Source of the DNA: Bacteroidota bacterium
GTDB taxonomy: Bacteria > Bacteroidota > Bacteroidia > 2-12-FULL-35-15
Direction of reading: 5' to 3'
Length of the DNA stretch: 64,000 bases
Assembly (NCBI GenBank): GCA_947469885.1
Contig: CANIQT010000001.1
Coordinates: 372,001-436,000 of the forward strand
Position numbers and translations under genes: made by a program. Under the pieces are notes generated by a model. It ran no database searches and had not been told where the DNA came from. It worked only from the letters and a program-made list of their open reading frames with translations. The first letter of the stretch is position 1, and every line of letters begins with the position of its first letter. Shown here piece after piece: positions 23,727 to 33,124 of the stretch.

Positions 23727-24695
23727 ATGAAAAAGATAGCAGTATTTACATCAGGGGGCGATTCGCCCGGCATGAATGCCTGTTTGCGGGCGGTGGTGCG
23801 GACTGCCATTTATAACAAAATAGAAATTATCGGAATACGTCATGGATACGATGGTATGATAAACGATGATTTTGTGGATATGAATGCGGAATCGGTTTCC
23901 GGTATCATCCACCGTGGTGGAACGATATTAAAAACAGCCAGAAGTAAAGAGTTTTTGACTTTGGAAGGAAGACAAAAAGCACTTGCGAATTTACAGAAAC
24001 ATAACATTGATGGCATAGTAGCAATTGGCGGAGACGGAACATTTAAGGGAGCTTTGGAATTCAGCCAAATTTCGAACATTCCCATGGTGGGCTGTCCAGG
24101 CACAATTGACAATGATTTGGCAGGAACAGATTTTACAATAGGATATGATACTGCAATAAACACAGTGGTGGAGGCAGTAGATAAAATAAGAGATACAGCC
24201 GAAAGTCATGATAGATTATTTTTTGTTGAAGTAATGGGCAGAGATGCCGGACTTATTGCTTTGCGGGCTGGAATTGGAGCAGGGGCAGAGAGCATTATTA
24301 TTCCTGAAACAAAAACGGATGTAGAAGATTTAATTAAGAGATTAGAAGGTGGACGAAAAAATAAATCATCCAAAATAATAATTGTTGCCGAAGGCGATGA
24401 AGCAGGAGGTGCATTTACTATTGCCGAGCAAGTAAAAAAACGATTGCCTGATTATGATACTCGTGTTACCATTCTCGGACACATTCAACGGGGTGGCAAT
24501 CCATCAACCATGGATAGGGTAAACAGCAGTCGAATGGGTTTTGCGGCTGTGGAAGCACTTATCCAGAATAAAACAAATGTGATGATTGGAATTCTAAATG
24601 ATAAAATAAGTTATACTCCGTTTGAAAATGCGGTGAAAGAAAAAAAAGAATTAGACAAAGATTTAATGCGAATGCTTACTATTTTATCGTTATAA
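23727..24695 (+). CDS. pfkA: ATP-dependent 6-phosphofructokinase
   Basis: This 322-residue enzyme phosphorylates fructose 6-phosphate, the committed step of glycolysis. The sequence shows GGDSPGMNA at the N-terminus, the ATP-site motif GGDGTFKGA and the catalytic PGTIDNDLAGTDFTIG, then MGRDAGLIALRAG. Gly rather than Asp after the GGD and Gly rather than Lys before TIDND indicate use of ATP, not pyrophosphate. The length matches bacterial PfkA. The two lipoprotein genes follow at 15 and 18 bp and may share the transcript. Confidence 0.96.
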   Translation: MKKIAVFTSGGDSPGMNACLRAVVRTAIYNKIEIIGIRHGYDGMINDDFVDMNAESVSGIIHRGGTILKTARSKEFLTLEGRQKALANLQKHNIDGIVAIGGDGTFKGALEFSQISNIPMVGCPGTIDNDLAGTDFTIGYDTAINTVVEAVDKIRDTAESHDRLFFVEVMGRDAGLIALRAGIGAGAESIIIPETKTDVEDLIKRLEGGRKNKSSKIIIVAEGDEAGGAFTIAEQVKKRLPDYDTRVTILGHIQRGGNPSTMDRVNSSRMGFAAVEALIQNKTNVMIGILNDKISYTPFENAVKEKKELDKDLMRMLTILSL

Positions 24696-24710
24696 ACTAC
24701 ACAGCAATTT

Positions 24711-25367
24711 ATGAACGTCAATAAATTAAATAATCTTCTGCTAATTCTTACAGCAATAATAATAAGTGGTTGTGCTTTTATTCGCCCGCATCCGGAGAAA
24801 TTATTTGAACTGGCTTTGAAGAATCAACCTTATGATGTTATTATTGTACCCGGTGTTCCATACTATGAGGTTCCGAGAGATTCTATTATGAAAGGAAGAG
24901 TGATTTGGGCAAATTATCTAATTCAGAGAGGCATTGCAAAAAATGTAATTTTTTCAGGTGGAGCAGTTTATACTCAATATATAGAAGCGAAAATATTTTC
25001 TCTTTATGCGCAGGCAATTGGAATTCCGAAAGACAAAATATTTATTGAAGACAAAGCGCAGCATAGTACCGAAAATGTATATTACTCTTATTTAATTGCA
25101 AAAAAATTAGGCTTTAAAAAAATTGCTGTTGCTACTGATTTCTTTCAATCCCCCCAATTAATGGGTTTTACAAAAAGAAAGGTAAGCAGGGATATTGATT
25201 TTATTCCTTTTATTGGTGATACCTTAAAAAAAATCAATAACGTTAATCCCATTATTGACCCTGAATCAGCAAAGGTGGATGATTTTCATTCTATTACCGA
25301 AACACAAAGTAAATGGTATCGTTTCAAAGGAATGATAGGGAAAAATATAAAGTTTGAAAAAAAATAA
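24711..25367 (+). CDS. SanA/YdcF-like DUF218 lipoprotein (copy 1)
   Basis: This 218-residue protein has a lipobox ISGC (Cys21) and a DUF218 domain: VIIVPGVPYY, then RVIWANYLIQRGIAKNVIFSGG, the TENVYYSYLIAKK helix and IAVATDFFQS. The family (SanA, YdcF, ElyC) is tied to envelope integrity in other bacteria, with unclear chemistry. It is a tandem paralogue of the next gene; the two share length, lipoprotein signal and the C-terminal FHSI-TQSKWYRF motif. It lies 15 bp after pfkA. Confidence 0.82.
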   Translation: MNVNKLNNLLLILTAIIISGCAFIRPHPEKLFELALKNQPYDVIIVPGVPYYEVPRDSIMKGRVIWANYLIQRGIAKNVIFSGGAVYTQYIEAKIFSLYAQAIGIPKDKIFIEDKAQHSTENVYYSYLIAKKLGFKKIAVATDFFQSPQLMGFTKRKVSRDIDFIPFIGDTLKKINNVNPIIDPESAKVDDFHSITETQSKWYRFKGMIGKNIKFEKK

Positions 25368-25385
25368 AATTAATAAAGCCTAGTA

Positions 25386-26045
25386 ATGAATTCCTATAGC
25401 GTAAGGTATATTCTTTCTGCTTTCATTATTTCAGCCATGATGGGAAGCTGTTCCCTTTTCCGACCATCTCCTGAAAAGCTTTACAAGCGTGCATTAAAGA
25501 ATTCACCTTACGATGTTATTGTGGTGCCTGGTGTACCTTTCAATGGTAAAGAGTGGAGCCTTGCTATGAAAGGCAGGGTGATATGGGCTGTATATTTAAT
25601 TAAAAAGGGTATTGCAAAAAATGTAATCTTTTCAGGAGGTTCAGTGTATTCGCCATATGTGGAAGGGAAGATAATGGCATTGTATGCCGAAGAGTTAGGA
25701 ATTCCGAAAGAAAAAATAATTATTGAAGACAAAGCAGAGCACACAACTGAAAATATTTACAACTCGTATTGGATTGCAAAAAAAATGGGGTTTACAAAAA
25801 TTGCTGTTGCTTCAGACCAGTTTCAATCCAACCTTTTAATGGGCTTTACAAAAAGAAGATTTAAATTACCCATTGCACACATTCCGTATATTATAGACAC
25901 ACTTAAAACAATTGATAAAGTGTATCCCAAAATAAATCCTGAATCAGCACATGTAGATAATTTTCATTCTATTGTCGAAACACAAAGTAAATGGTACCGT
26001 TTCAGAGGTACTAGAGGAAAGAATATTAAATTTGAAAAAGAATGA
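25386..26045 (+). CDS. SanA/YdcF-like DUF218 lipoprotein (copy 2)
   Basis: This 219-residue tandem duplicate of the preceding gene has a lipobox MMGSC (Cys22), VIVVPGVPFNG, KNVIFSGGSVYSPYVEGK, TENIYNSYWIAKK and FHSIVETQSKWYRF. The copies differ across the whole length, so the duplication is not recent. The gap between them is 18 bp. A heptamer repeat starts 4 bp after its stop codon. Confidence 0.82.
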   Translation: MNSYSVRYILSAFIISAMMGSCSLFRPSPEKLYKRALKNSPYDVIVVPGVPFNGKEWSLAMKGRVIWAVYLIKKGIAKNVIFSGGSVYSPYVEGKIMALYAEELGIPKEKIIIEDKAEHTTENIYNSYWIAKKMGFTKIAVASDQFQSNLLMGFTKRRFKLPIAHIPYIIDTLKTIDKVYPKINPESAHVDNFHSIVETQSKWYRFRGTRGKNIKFEKE

Positions 26046-26048
26046 GAG

Positions 26049-26076
26049 GATTTCAGATTTTAGATTTCAGATTACA
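26049..26076. repeat. 7-bp-period repeat (GATTTCA family) upstream of priA
   Basis: Four heptamers, GATTTCA GATTTTA GATTTCA GATTACA, lie directly after the lipoprotein gene and 25 bp before the priA start. Confidence 0.8.
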
Positions 26077-26100
26077 AATTAAGGGTTAGAATTTATTTTC

Positions 26101-28620
26101 ATGAGCCGTACCACCCTTTTTGTTGATGTAATAGTTCCCTTATCAGTTCCTAACTTATACACCTATCGCGTTCCACACGAGTGGAATGAAGCAGTTGTGA
26201 TTGGTAAACGGGTGGTAGTGCAATTTGGCAATTCAAGATTATATACTGCCCTGATTCGAAATATACATGAGAACCCTCCTAAAGCTTATCAGGCAAAATA
26301 CATTGATTCTATTTTAGATGAGCATCCGATTGTAAATACAAAACAATTTGAATTGTGGGATTGGATGAGCGGTTATTACATTTGTCATATCGGAGAAGTG
26401 ATGGTGGCTGCATTGCCAGGTGGGTTGAGATTTTCGAGTGATACCAAAATAATTTTAAATCCTGAATATGATAATACAACTGATAAGAGCAATGTTTCTG
26501 ACAAAGAGTATTTAATAATTGATGCACTCGAATTAAGAAACGTTTTAACGTTAACCGAAATCTCTGAAATAGTAGAACAAAAGACAGCCTATCCGATTAT
26601 CAAATCATTAATTGAGAAAGGAATTGTTCTCATTCAGGAGGAACTAAAAGAAAAATTCAAGCCCAAAATCGCTACTTTTGTTCGTATTACTGAGTATGCA
26701 GATAACGAAGAAAATCTCAAAACTATTTTTGATACGTTAGAAAAAAAAGCGGCTAAACAACTGGAAGTTGTGATGGCATATATTAATTTATCCAAAAGAT
26801 ATTCAAGAGAAAGAGAAGAGGTAAAGAAATCGGATATAATTAAAATGGTTGCTGGTGCTGAAGGAGCATTGTCTTCGCTAATTAAAAAGGATATTTTTAC
26901 TTTGTATGAAAGAGAAGTTGGACGTTTTGCAGGTTTTGAAAACGAAAATAAAATTTCAGAGTTAAACGAAATTCAAAAAGGAGTTCTTCAATCAATCAAT
27001 AAACAATTTTATGGAGCTACTGATTCAACAGTCAACACTCAACACTCAACAATTCTATTGCATGGTGTTACATCATCCGGCAAAACGGAAATCTATGTGA
27101 AGTTAATTGAACAAACTCTTGCACAAGGCAAACAAGTTTTATATCTATTACCCGAAATAGCATTAACTACACAAATCATTAATCGGTTACGAAAATATTT
27201 CGGTGATGCCGTTGGAGTGTATCATAGTAAATTCAACGAAAACGAAAGAGTAGAGATTTGGAATAATGTATTAAATGATAAATCCAAAATCCAAAATCCA
27301 AAATCCAAAATCATTATTGGTGCCCGCTCCGCTTTATTCCTTCCTTTCATCAATTTGGGTTTAGTGATAGTGGACGAAGAGCACGATACTTCTTACAAAC
27401 AATACGACCCTGCTCCCCGCTACAATGCACGTGACGGAGCAATTTATCTTGCACACATTCACAAAGCAAAAACATTGTTAGGCTCCGCTACTCCCAGTAT
27501 AGAAAGCTATTACAACGCTATGGAAGGTAAATATGGTTTTGCAGAAATGACACAACGCTTTGGTGGTGTGCAAATGCCTGAGATATTAATTGCAGATGTG
27601 AAAGAAGCACAGAAGAAAAAACAAATGAAATCACATTTTTCACCTTTGTTGCTTGATACCATTTCATTGGCATTGGCAAAAAAAGAACAAGTGATTTTAT
27701 TTCAAAATCGGAGAGGGTTTGCTCCTCAACTGGAATGCAATATGTGTGCATGGGTTCCTCAATGTGTTAACTGTGATGTTAGTTTAACTTATCACAAAGC
27801 AACTAATCAGTTGCGATGTCATTATTGCGGATATGCCATTAAACCTCCCTCTAAATGCGCTGCTTGTGGAGATACGGATTTACGTATGAAAGGATTCGGC
27901 ACTGAAAAAATAGAAGAGGAATTGCAAATATTTTATCCTAAATCAAAAATCGCCCGGATGGATTTGGATACCACCCGAAGCAAATTTGCACATCAACATA
28001 TCATTCAAGATTTTGAAGAGCGCAATGTGGATATACTGGTGGGAACACAAATGGTAACCAAGGGGCTCGACTTCGATAATGTCTCTATGGTTGGAATTCT
28101 CAATGCGGACAGTATGCTCAACTTTCCCGATTTTCGTTCGTTCGAAAGAAGCTATCAATTAATGGCACAAGTTTCAGGCAGAGCAGGCAGAAAAAACAAA
28201 AGAGGCACTGTGATTATTCAGACTCATAATCCCGCTCACGGTATTATTCTAGAAGTGATGGAAAATGATTATTTAAGTATGTACACCAATCAGCTACTAG
28301 ACAGAAAAACATTTAATTACCCTCCATTTTACAGACTAATTGAAATTACGGTGATTCACAAAGAAATAAATTTGGTAAACGATGGAGCAAAACAACTTGC
28401 TGATACTTTGCGGAAGCATTTTGGTAAGCGTGTGCTAGGACCAGAATTTCCTATTGTTTCGCGAATGCGAAATTTATATCACAAAACAATTTTACTAAAA
28501 ATAGAGCGCGAAAGTTCGGTGATTCAGGCAAAAAAAATTTTGAATGATGAACTAAATAAATTTAAAATAATTCCAAGTTATAAATCGGTGAGGATAAGAA
28601 TTGATGTTGACCCGATGTAA
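26101..28620 (+). CDS. priA: Primosomal replication restart helicase PriA
   Basis: This 839-residue 3'-to-5' helicase restarts stalled forks. It has an N-terminal DNA-binding domain (LFVDVIVPLSVPNLYTYRVP), Walker A GVTSSGKTE (near residue 321) and a DEEHD box near 426. Zinc-binding cysteines lie at about 545-590 (C-x2-C, C-x2-C, C-x2-C, C-x2-C), and GRAGRKNKRGTV is helicase motif VI. Two short stretches are unlike other PriA proteins, DSTVNTQHST just before Walker A and KSKIQNPKSK before IIGARSALF. Both are exact translations of 7-bp repeats and are probably in-frame insertions at surface loops. Confidence 0.95.
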   Translation: MSRTTLFVDVIVPLSVPNLYTYRVPHEWNEAVVIGKRVVVQFGNSRLYTALIRNIHENPPKAYQAKYIDSILDEHPIVNTKQFELWDWMSGYYICHIGEVMVAALPGGLRFSSDTKIILNPEYDNTTDKSNVSDKEYLIIDALELRNVLTLTEISEIVEQKTAYPIIKSLIEKGIVLIQEELKEKFKPKIATFVRITEYADNEENLKTIFDTLEKKAAKQLEVVMAYINLSKRYSREREEVKKSDIIKMVAGAEGALSSLIKKDIFTLYEREVGRFAGFENENKISELNEIQKGVLQSINKQFYGATDSTVNTQHSTILLHGVTSSGKTEIYVKLIEQTLAQGKQVLYLLPEIALTTQIINRLRKYFGDAVGVYHSKFNENERVEIWNNVLNDKSKIQNPKSKIIIGARSALFLPFINLGLVIVDEEHDTSYKQYDPAPRYNARDGAIYLAHIHKAKTLLGSATPSIESYYNAMEGKYGFAEMTQRFGGVQMPEILIADVKEAQKKKQMKSHFSPLLLDTISLALAKKEQVILFQNRRGFAPQLECNMCAWVPQCVNCDVSLTYHKATNQLRCHYCGYAIKPPSKCAACGDTDLRMKGFGTEKIEEELQIFYPKSKIARMDLDTTRSKFAHQHIIQDFEERNVDILVGTQMVTKGLDFDNVSMVGILNADSMLNFPDFRSFERSYQLMAQVSGRAGRKNKRGTVIIQTHNPAHGIILEVMENDYLSMYTNQLLDRKTFNYPPFYRLIEITVIHKEINLVNDGAKQLADTLRKHFGKRVLGPEFPIVSRMRNLYHKTILLKIERESSVIQAKKILNDELNKFKIIPSYKSVRIRIDVDPM
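27025..27052. repeat. 7-bp repeat read in frame inside priA (1)
   Basis: The heptamers are TCAACAG TCAACAC TCAACAC TCAACAA. They encode residues about 309-317, five residues before the Walker A region. Confidence 0.85.
27281..27312. repeat. 7-bp repeat read in frame inside priA (2)
   Basis: Four perfect copies of AATCCAA plus a partial fifth encode residues about 394-404 between the SKFNENERVEIW segment and GARSALF. Confidence 0.9.
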
Positions 28621-28666
28621 ATAATTTTATATGCTTTTATGAAAGTGAATAACAATAACGCCAAAA

Positions 28667-30505
28667 TCAGATAATTCCAAACAACGATTTCCCTTTCTCT
28701 CCAAGAGCATCAACTCGTTTTTCAATTTCCGGATTTTTAATTAATGGAGGTGCGTGATGTGGTTTAATACGCGCATCTATAATTAATGAACCCCTGCAAC
28801 CCCAATGTTTGTTTTCGTTAAAACTATCTATTCCATGAATATCATGGGAAGGATTGCTTCGTGTAAATGTAACCCACAAAAAATTATTTAATGATTGAGA
28901 AATAAAATCGGAATCGTCACAGATAATTAATAAAGGGAAGGAAATAAGTTGTCGGTTGTCAGTTGTTAGTTGTTGGTTAAGTTCAAGTATTTGTTTTTCG
29001 GTTGTTGCAGCATTAATGTACTTGTTTGCCTGAATGGCAATAACGCCATGCATTACAACTTTTGGATTTCTAAAACCATCGGGTAATTTTAATTCAGAAA
29101 TAGAAGTTCCTAGTTCTCTTATTTTGTTTCCTGCTGCTGCTATTACTACTTTACTTCCACTGTTCAAATCTGATCCACTGTAATCAAGCGTATCAATTGT
29201 GGTGCAGGTGTGAAAGTGTAAATCTTTTGTCCAGTCCACTCTTTCCAATACGTGTTTAAAATAATCAGCAACATCATGGGTTGTTAGTTTGGGATTATCT
29301 TCCCCTGCAATAATGAATAAATATTTTGCTAAACTTAATTGTCCTTTTCCGAGAATGTGATTTGCAATGGTTAAAATTTCCTGTGGTTTTCGTTCATCAT
29401 TAAATGGAGTGTAACGCTCACTTCCAATAGCTAATAAAAGAGGATGAACACCAGAAGCATCCACTGCATGAACATCTATCAATCCGGGAATTTCTTTTGG
29501 AATTGCATTACCTGTAATTTCATGTATCAATGCTCCAAAGCTTGTATCTTCTTGGGGTGGTCGCCCAACAACGGTAAAGGGCCAAATAGCATTATTGCGA
29601 TGATATACTCTATGAACACGCATTAATGGAAAATCATGTTTCAAACTGTAGTACCCTAGGTGGTCACCAAAAGGACCTTCCGGCTTATTTTCATTTGGAA
29701 ACAATTCTCCTGTAATTACGAAATCAGCATCTGAAGCAATGCAAAAACCATCCTGATAAGTATAACGAATTCTACGGTTTCCAAGTGCTCCTGCAAAAGT
29801 CAATTCACTCATTCCTTCGGGCAAAGGCATTACTGCACCAAATGTAAGTGATGGTGGACCACCAACAAATATGCTAACGTTAAGAGGTTTGTTTTTTATA
29901 TTTGATTTTGTTTGATGTACTCCTATACCCCTATGCAACTGGTAATGCAACCCTACTTCCTTGTCTTTTACATATTCATTTCCGCTTAACTGTATGCGAT
30001 ACATTCCAAGATTAGAATTCATCACACCTGGCTTATCAATATCTTCGGTATATACAAGAGGAAGAGTAACGAATGCACCACCATCATTTTGCCAACATTT
30101 AATTTGTGGTAAAGCAGAAATGGTAGTTTGATTTTGTAATACAGGATTATTAAAATTTGATTTCTTTGGACGAGCCGAAAGTGCAGTAGTTAGTAAATCA
30201 GTATATTTAAAAGGATGTTTGAGTGCTTCAAGTGGATTATCTTTTAAATCAATAAGTCTTTTTATTTTATCAAGTGTATCTTTGAAAATAAATTTACTTC
30301 TGTTAACATCTCCATACAAGTTTGAAACAGCTTTGAATTTACAACCCTTAATATTTTCGAAAAGAATGGCGGGACCATTGTGTTCGAACACGCGAAGATG
30401 AATGGCTGCCATCTCCAGCTCAGGATTTACTTCTTCTTTAACACGAATTAGTTTTCCATGTTTTTCTAAATCATCAATACATTCCTGTGTGCTTTTATAT
30501 CCCAT
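28667..30505 (-). CDS. UbiD-family decarboxylase
   Basis: This 612-residue UbiD-type decarboxylase uses prenylated FMN. The catalytic-region motif appears as PEGPFGDHLGYY, and the FMN/Mn-binding region includes GVHQTKSN, FVGGPPSLTFGAVMPLPEG and HEITGNAIPKEIPGLIDVHA. In Bacteroidota such proteins act in menaquinone synthesis or aromatic acid metabolism; the exact substrate is open. Residues about 508-519 (QQLTTDNRQLIS) come from a heptamer repeat and interrupt an otherwise conserved C-terminal region. The neighbours do not point to a pathway. Confidence 0.9.
   Translation of the reverse strand: MGYKSTQECIDDLEKHGKLIRVKEEVNPELEMAAIHLRVFEHNGPAILFENIKGCKFKAVSNLYGDVNRSKFIFKDTLDKIKRLIDLKDNPLEALKHPFKYTDLLTTALSARPKKSNFNNPVLQNQTTISALPQIKCWQNDGGAFVTLPLVYTEDIDKPGVMNSNLGMYRIQLSGNEYVKDKEVGLHYQLHRGIGVHQTKSNIKNKPLNVSIFVGGPPSLTFGAVMPLPEGMSELTFAGALGNRRIRYTYQDGFCIASDADFVITGELFPNENKPEGPFGDHLGYYSLKHDFPLMRVHRVYHRNNAIWPFTVVGRPPQEDTSFGALIHEITGNAIPKEIPGLIDVHAVDASGVHPLLLAIGSERYTPFNDERKPQEILTIANHILGKGQLSLAKYLFIIAGEDNPKLTTHDVADYFKHVLERVDWTKDLHFHTCTTIDTLDYSGSDLNSGSKVVIAAAGNKIRELGTSISELKLPDGFRNPKVVMHGVIAIQANKYINAATTEKQILELNQQLTTDNRQLISFPLLIICDDSDFISQSLNNFLWVTFTRSNPSHDIHGIDSFNENKHWGCRGSLIIDARIKPHHAPPLIKNPEIEKRVDALGEKGKSLFGII
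28947..28981. repeat. 7-bp repeat read in frame inside the UbiD gene
   Basis: The plus-strand heptamers are AGTTGTC GGTTGTC AGTTGTT AGTTGTT GGTTAAG. They translate on the minus strand to about 12 low-complexity residues. Confidence 0.85.
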
Positions 30506-30528
30506 TTACTGTGCGGACAAAAAATATC

Positions 30529-30918
30529 TTAACTGTTTTTTTCTTCAAACATTTCTTGCATTGCACCAAGGTAATAAGTGTTCCAACCCTCAGTAATACT
30601 CTTCAAAGATTTTTCAGGAACATTTTCGTGAAGCAAATCAACTGTGGTTTTGTTTCCATTCGCTTTAATAATGAAAGTAACTTTAGTTAATATATCCCAT
30701 TGGTCGTACCCCCAATCCTGAACCAACTTTTTATTTTTCACCACTTCTGTATTTATTCCAAACATTTGCCCACCCCAAAGCGAAAACTTCCCACCTACCT
30801 GATCATTCATTTTTGCTTCATCGCCACTCCAGTCCTGAATAACTTCAGGATTTACCAACGCATCAAAAACCTCTTCAGGAGTAGCGTTCATTTCATATGT
30901 TTGTTGTATTGTTGGCAT
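30529..30918 (-). CDS. AHSA1/SRPBCC-domain protein
   Basis: This 129-residue protein has the Aha1-C-like START fold. The N-terminal motif is TYEMNATPEEVFDALVNPEVIQDWSG; a WGGQMFG turn and a C-terminal helix SITEGWNTYYLGAMQEMFEE follow. Members bind small hydrophobic ligands or act in stress responses; no specific ligand can be given. It lies 3 bp from the glycosyltransferase-like gene upstream and 23 bp from the UbiD gene downstream, all on the same strand. Confidence 0.85.
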   Translation of the reverse strand: MPTIQQTYEMNATPEEVFDALVNPEVIQDWSGDEAKMNDQVGGKFSLWGGQMFGINTEVVKNKKLVQDWGYDQWDILTKVTFIIKANGNKTTVDLLHENVPEKSLKSITEGWNTYYLGAMQEMFEEKNS

Positions 30919-30921
30919 TTT

Positions 30922-32334
30922 TTATAAATTAAAAGGTTTGGAAACACTATTGGTTATGGTCATTTTAAACATCTGATCGTTATAAATATTTTGTTCAGGC
31001 AAATAAACTATTTTGTAATTGTGTGCAAGGTATTCATTTATTTTTTTACTATCTATATAAGGTTCGAATACTACCAACTTATTTTTTTCAACAGGTATCA
31101 TGGTCACCATAATTTCGTTCCACCACCAACCGGAAATTATTACCGTATTCTCTTTAATACTAATTGATTTTTCAATAATGCTTTCCGTATATTTTATTTT
31201 TTGCCTACGTTTCGAATAGTCTGAAAAAATCGGACCCGATAAAGGGTCAAAAAACACTTCCTGTCCAGATACATTGAACAGTATAGCAAGTTTGGAGTAT
31301 TCTGCTCCCCTAAATTTGTCAGTTAAATTAATACTGCAAATAAAAGGAGAAACAATAAATGCAACACACAACATCATAAATTGTTTACTGTTCAAGTAAT
31401 AGGCAAAGAGAATGATTATAAAAGGAATAACAGGAATCATGTATCCTGATTTTTGAGGCAGTCTGAAATATGAAATAATAAATAAAGCCACAATAACTAA
31501 GCTTGCTGCTATCATTCTATTATTTAATTTGAAATTAAACAATTCTCCTTTGATTAATTTTTTTCTGTTTCGATAAATTAAAATCATACTAGTTGCAATT
31601 GCAACAAAACCAATGGTTCCATACACTCCAATTGTCATTTTATAAAACACTTTTGCAATTGGTGGATAATCAAACTGGTCGTAATAAATTAAAAAAGAAG
31701 TTCCAAAATGTAATATCAACGGAAGGAAAACAACAAATGCAACAACTAACATTGGCAAAAATAATTTAAAGAAACTGAGGAAATTGTTTTTAAAATTATT
31801 TTGTTGCCAGATAATAATTAAAAAAGGAAAAAGCATAGCACCACTTGTAATGCGGCATCCAATAGCCAATCCAAGAAATATACCCGAAACAATAAATTTA
31901 TTTTTTAATAAATAATAAAAACTGACTAACACAAACGCTTCAGTCCAAACAAAGTCAATGGTATAGGTACTACTAATAAAATAAACTGGAACAAAAGCAA
32001 AAGCTAATGCTGCTAAAAAGTAATGTCTGAATTGAAAATGTTTTAATATCAATGAAAAGAATAGTACTCCTATTGCACTAAACAAAACACACAACCCATT
32101 AAACACCCTCGGACCTGCACCCCACAATGTTGAATAAATAAGTTCCTGGACAGGGTGTCCCGGAAATCGCGAAGGTTCGTATATTCCTGAAATTTTGGTA
32201 TGAAAAGCTGCTATGGCAATTCCCCACGAATCTTCTTCAATGCCATATCCTGCATTGAGAAAAGGAAGTCGAGAAATAAAAACTATTAAAAAAAGTGAAA
32301 TAAAAGGAAGGTATTTATTCCCAAAGAAATTCAT
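30922..32334 (-). CDS. GT39-like polyprenol-dependent glycosyltransferase (membrane)
   Basis: This 470-residue integral membrane protein has about ten helices. Near the N-terminus, the first loop after helix 1 carries an acidic pair (GYGIEEDSWG), the usual place for the catalytic Asp/Glu of GT-C enzymes such as GT39/GT83. A C-terminal soluble part follows the last helix (residues about 350-470). Donor and acceptor are unknown. The start at 32334 (ATG, 1 bp after rlmB stops) is preferred over an overlapping TTG at 32343. Confidence 0.7.
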   Translation of the reverse strand: MNFFGNKYLPFISLFLIVFISRLPFLNAGYGIEEDSWGIAIAAFHTKISGIYEPSRFPGHPVQELIYSTLWGAGPRVFNGLCVLFSAIGVLFFSLILKHFQFRHYFLAALAFAFVPVYFISSTYTIDFVWTEAFVLVSFYYLLKNKFIVSGIFLGLAIGCRITSGAMLFPFLIIIWQQNNFKNNFLSFFKLFLPMLVVAFVVFLPLILHFGTSFLIYYDQFDYPPIAKVFYKMTIGVYGTIGFVAIATSMILIYRNRKKLIKGELFNFKLNNRMIAASLVIVALFIISYFRLPQKSGYMIPVIPFIIILFAYYLNSKQFMMLCVAFIVSPFICSINLTDKFRGAEYSKLAILFNVSGQEVFFDPLSGPIFSDYSKRRQKIKYTESIIEKSISIKENTVIISGWWWNEIMVTMIPVEKNKLVVFEPYIDSKKINEYLAHNYKIVYLPEQNIYNDQMFKMTITNSVSKPFNL

Positions 32335-32335
32335 G

Positions 32336-33103
32336 TTAATCAACTAATCGTTGGCGAACCGCTTCGTACAATATTACTCCAGCTGCAACAGAAACATTAA
32401 GAGATCCAATTTTTCCAAACAATGGAATCTTTGCATGAGCATCAGAAAGGTTTAATAATTCATTAGATACGCCATCTTCTTCAGAGCCCATAATAATAGC
32501 AGCAGGCAGAGAATAATCATGAGTATAATACATGTCAGGTGTTTTTTCGGTACAAGCTATTACTTGTAAACCACTTTCTCGAAGAAATGTAATCACTTCT
32601 TTCAGATTATTTTCTCTGCAAACAGGTACCTTGTTTAATGCTCCAGCTGATGTTTTCATTGAATCCGCATTTATCTGGGCTCCTCCTTTCGCAGGAATAA
32701 TGATTGCATCTACTCCGGAACATTCGGCAGTACGAACAATAGCACCAAAATTTCTAACATCCGTAATTCTATCTAAAATTAAAATAAGAGGAGTTTTACC
32801 TGCTTCAAAAATTGAAGGCAATATATCATGTATCTTTTGATACGTAATAGTAGAAGTATAACCTGCAACGCCTTGATGGTTTTTTAATGTTAATCGGTTT
32901 AATTTTTCGATCGGTACATATTGAAACACCACATTATGTTGTTTCAGTAACCCCATCAATTGACTTACCAATTCACCTTTCAAGCCACTTTGAATTAGTA
33001 ATTTATCTATTTCTTTTCCTGAGCGCAATGCTTCCATAACAGGACGCAAACCAAATATTAAATTATCTTTTTCGCCTTCTCTTTGTTGTTCTTTTGTTTG
33101 CAT
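32336..33103 (-). CDS. rlmB: 23S rRNA (guanosine-2'-O)-methyltransferase RlmB-like (TrmH/SpoU family)
   Basis: This 255-residue SpoU-class enzyme has an N-terminal RNA-binding domain (NLIFGLRPVMEALRSG) and the three SpoU motifs: NFGAIVRTAECSGVD, IIMGSEEDGVS and GSLNVSVAAGVILYE. These form the trefoil-knot SAM site. RlmB methylates G2251 in E. coli 23S rRNA; assignment within TrmH homologues rests on the N-terminal FG-x-x-PV-x-EAL motif. It lies between the GWxTD lipoprotein gene and the GT39-like gene, tightly spaced on both sides. Confidence 0.88.
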   Translation of the reverse strand: MQTKEQQREGEKDNLIFGLRPVMEALRSGKEIDKLLIQSGLKGELVSQLMGLLKQHNVVFQYVPIEKLNRLTLKNHQGVAGYTSTITYQKIHDILPSIFEAGKTPLILILDRITDVRNFGAIVRTAECSGVDAIIIPAKGGAQINADSMKTSAGALNKVPVCRENNLKEVITFLRESGLQVIACTEKTPDMYYTHDYSLPAAIIMGSEEDGVSNELLNLSDAHAKIPLFGKIGSLNVSVAAGVILYEAVRQRLVD

Positions 33104-33124
33104 AAAATGTAGTTAAATAGAATC

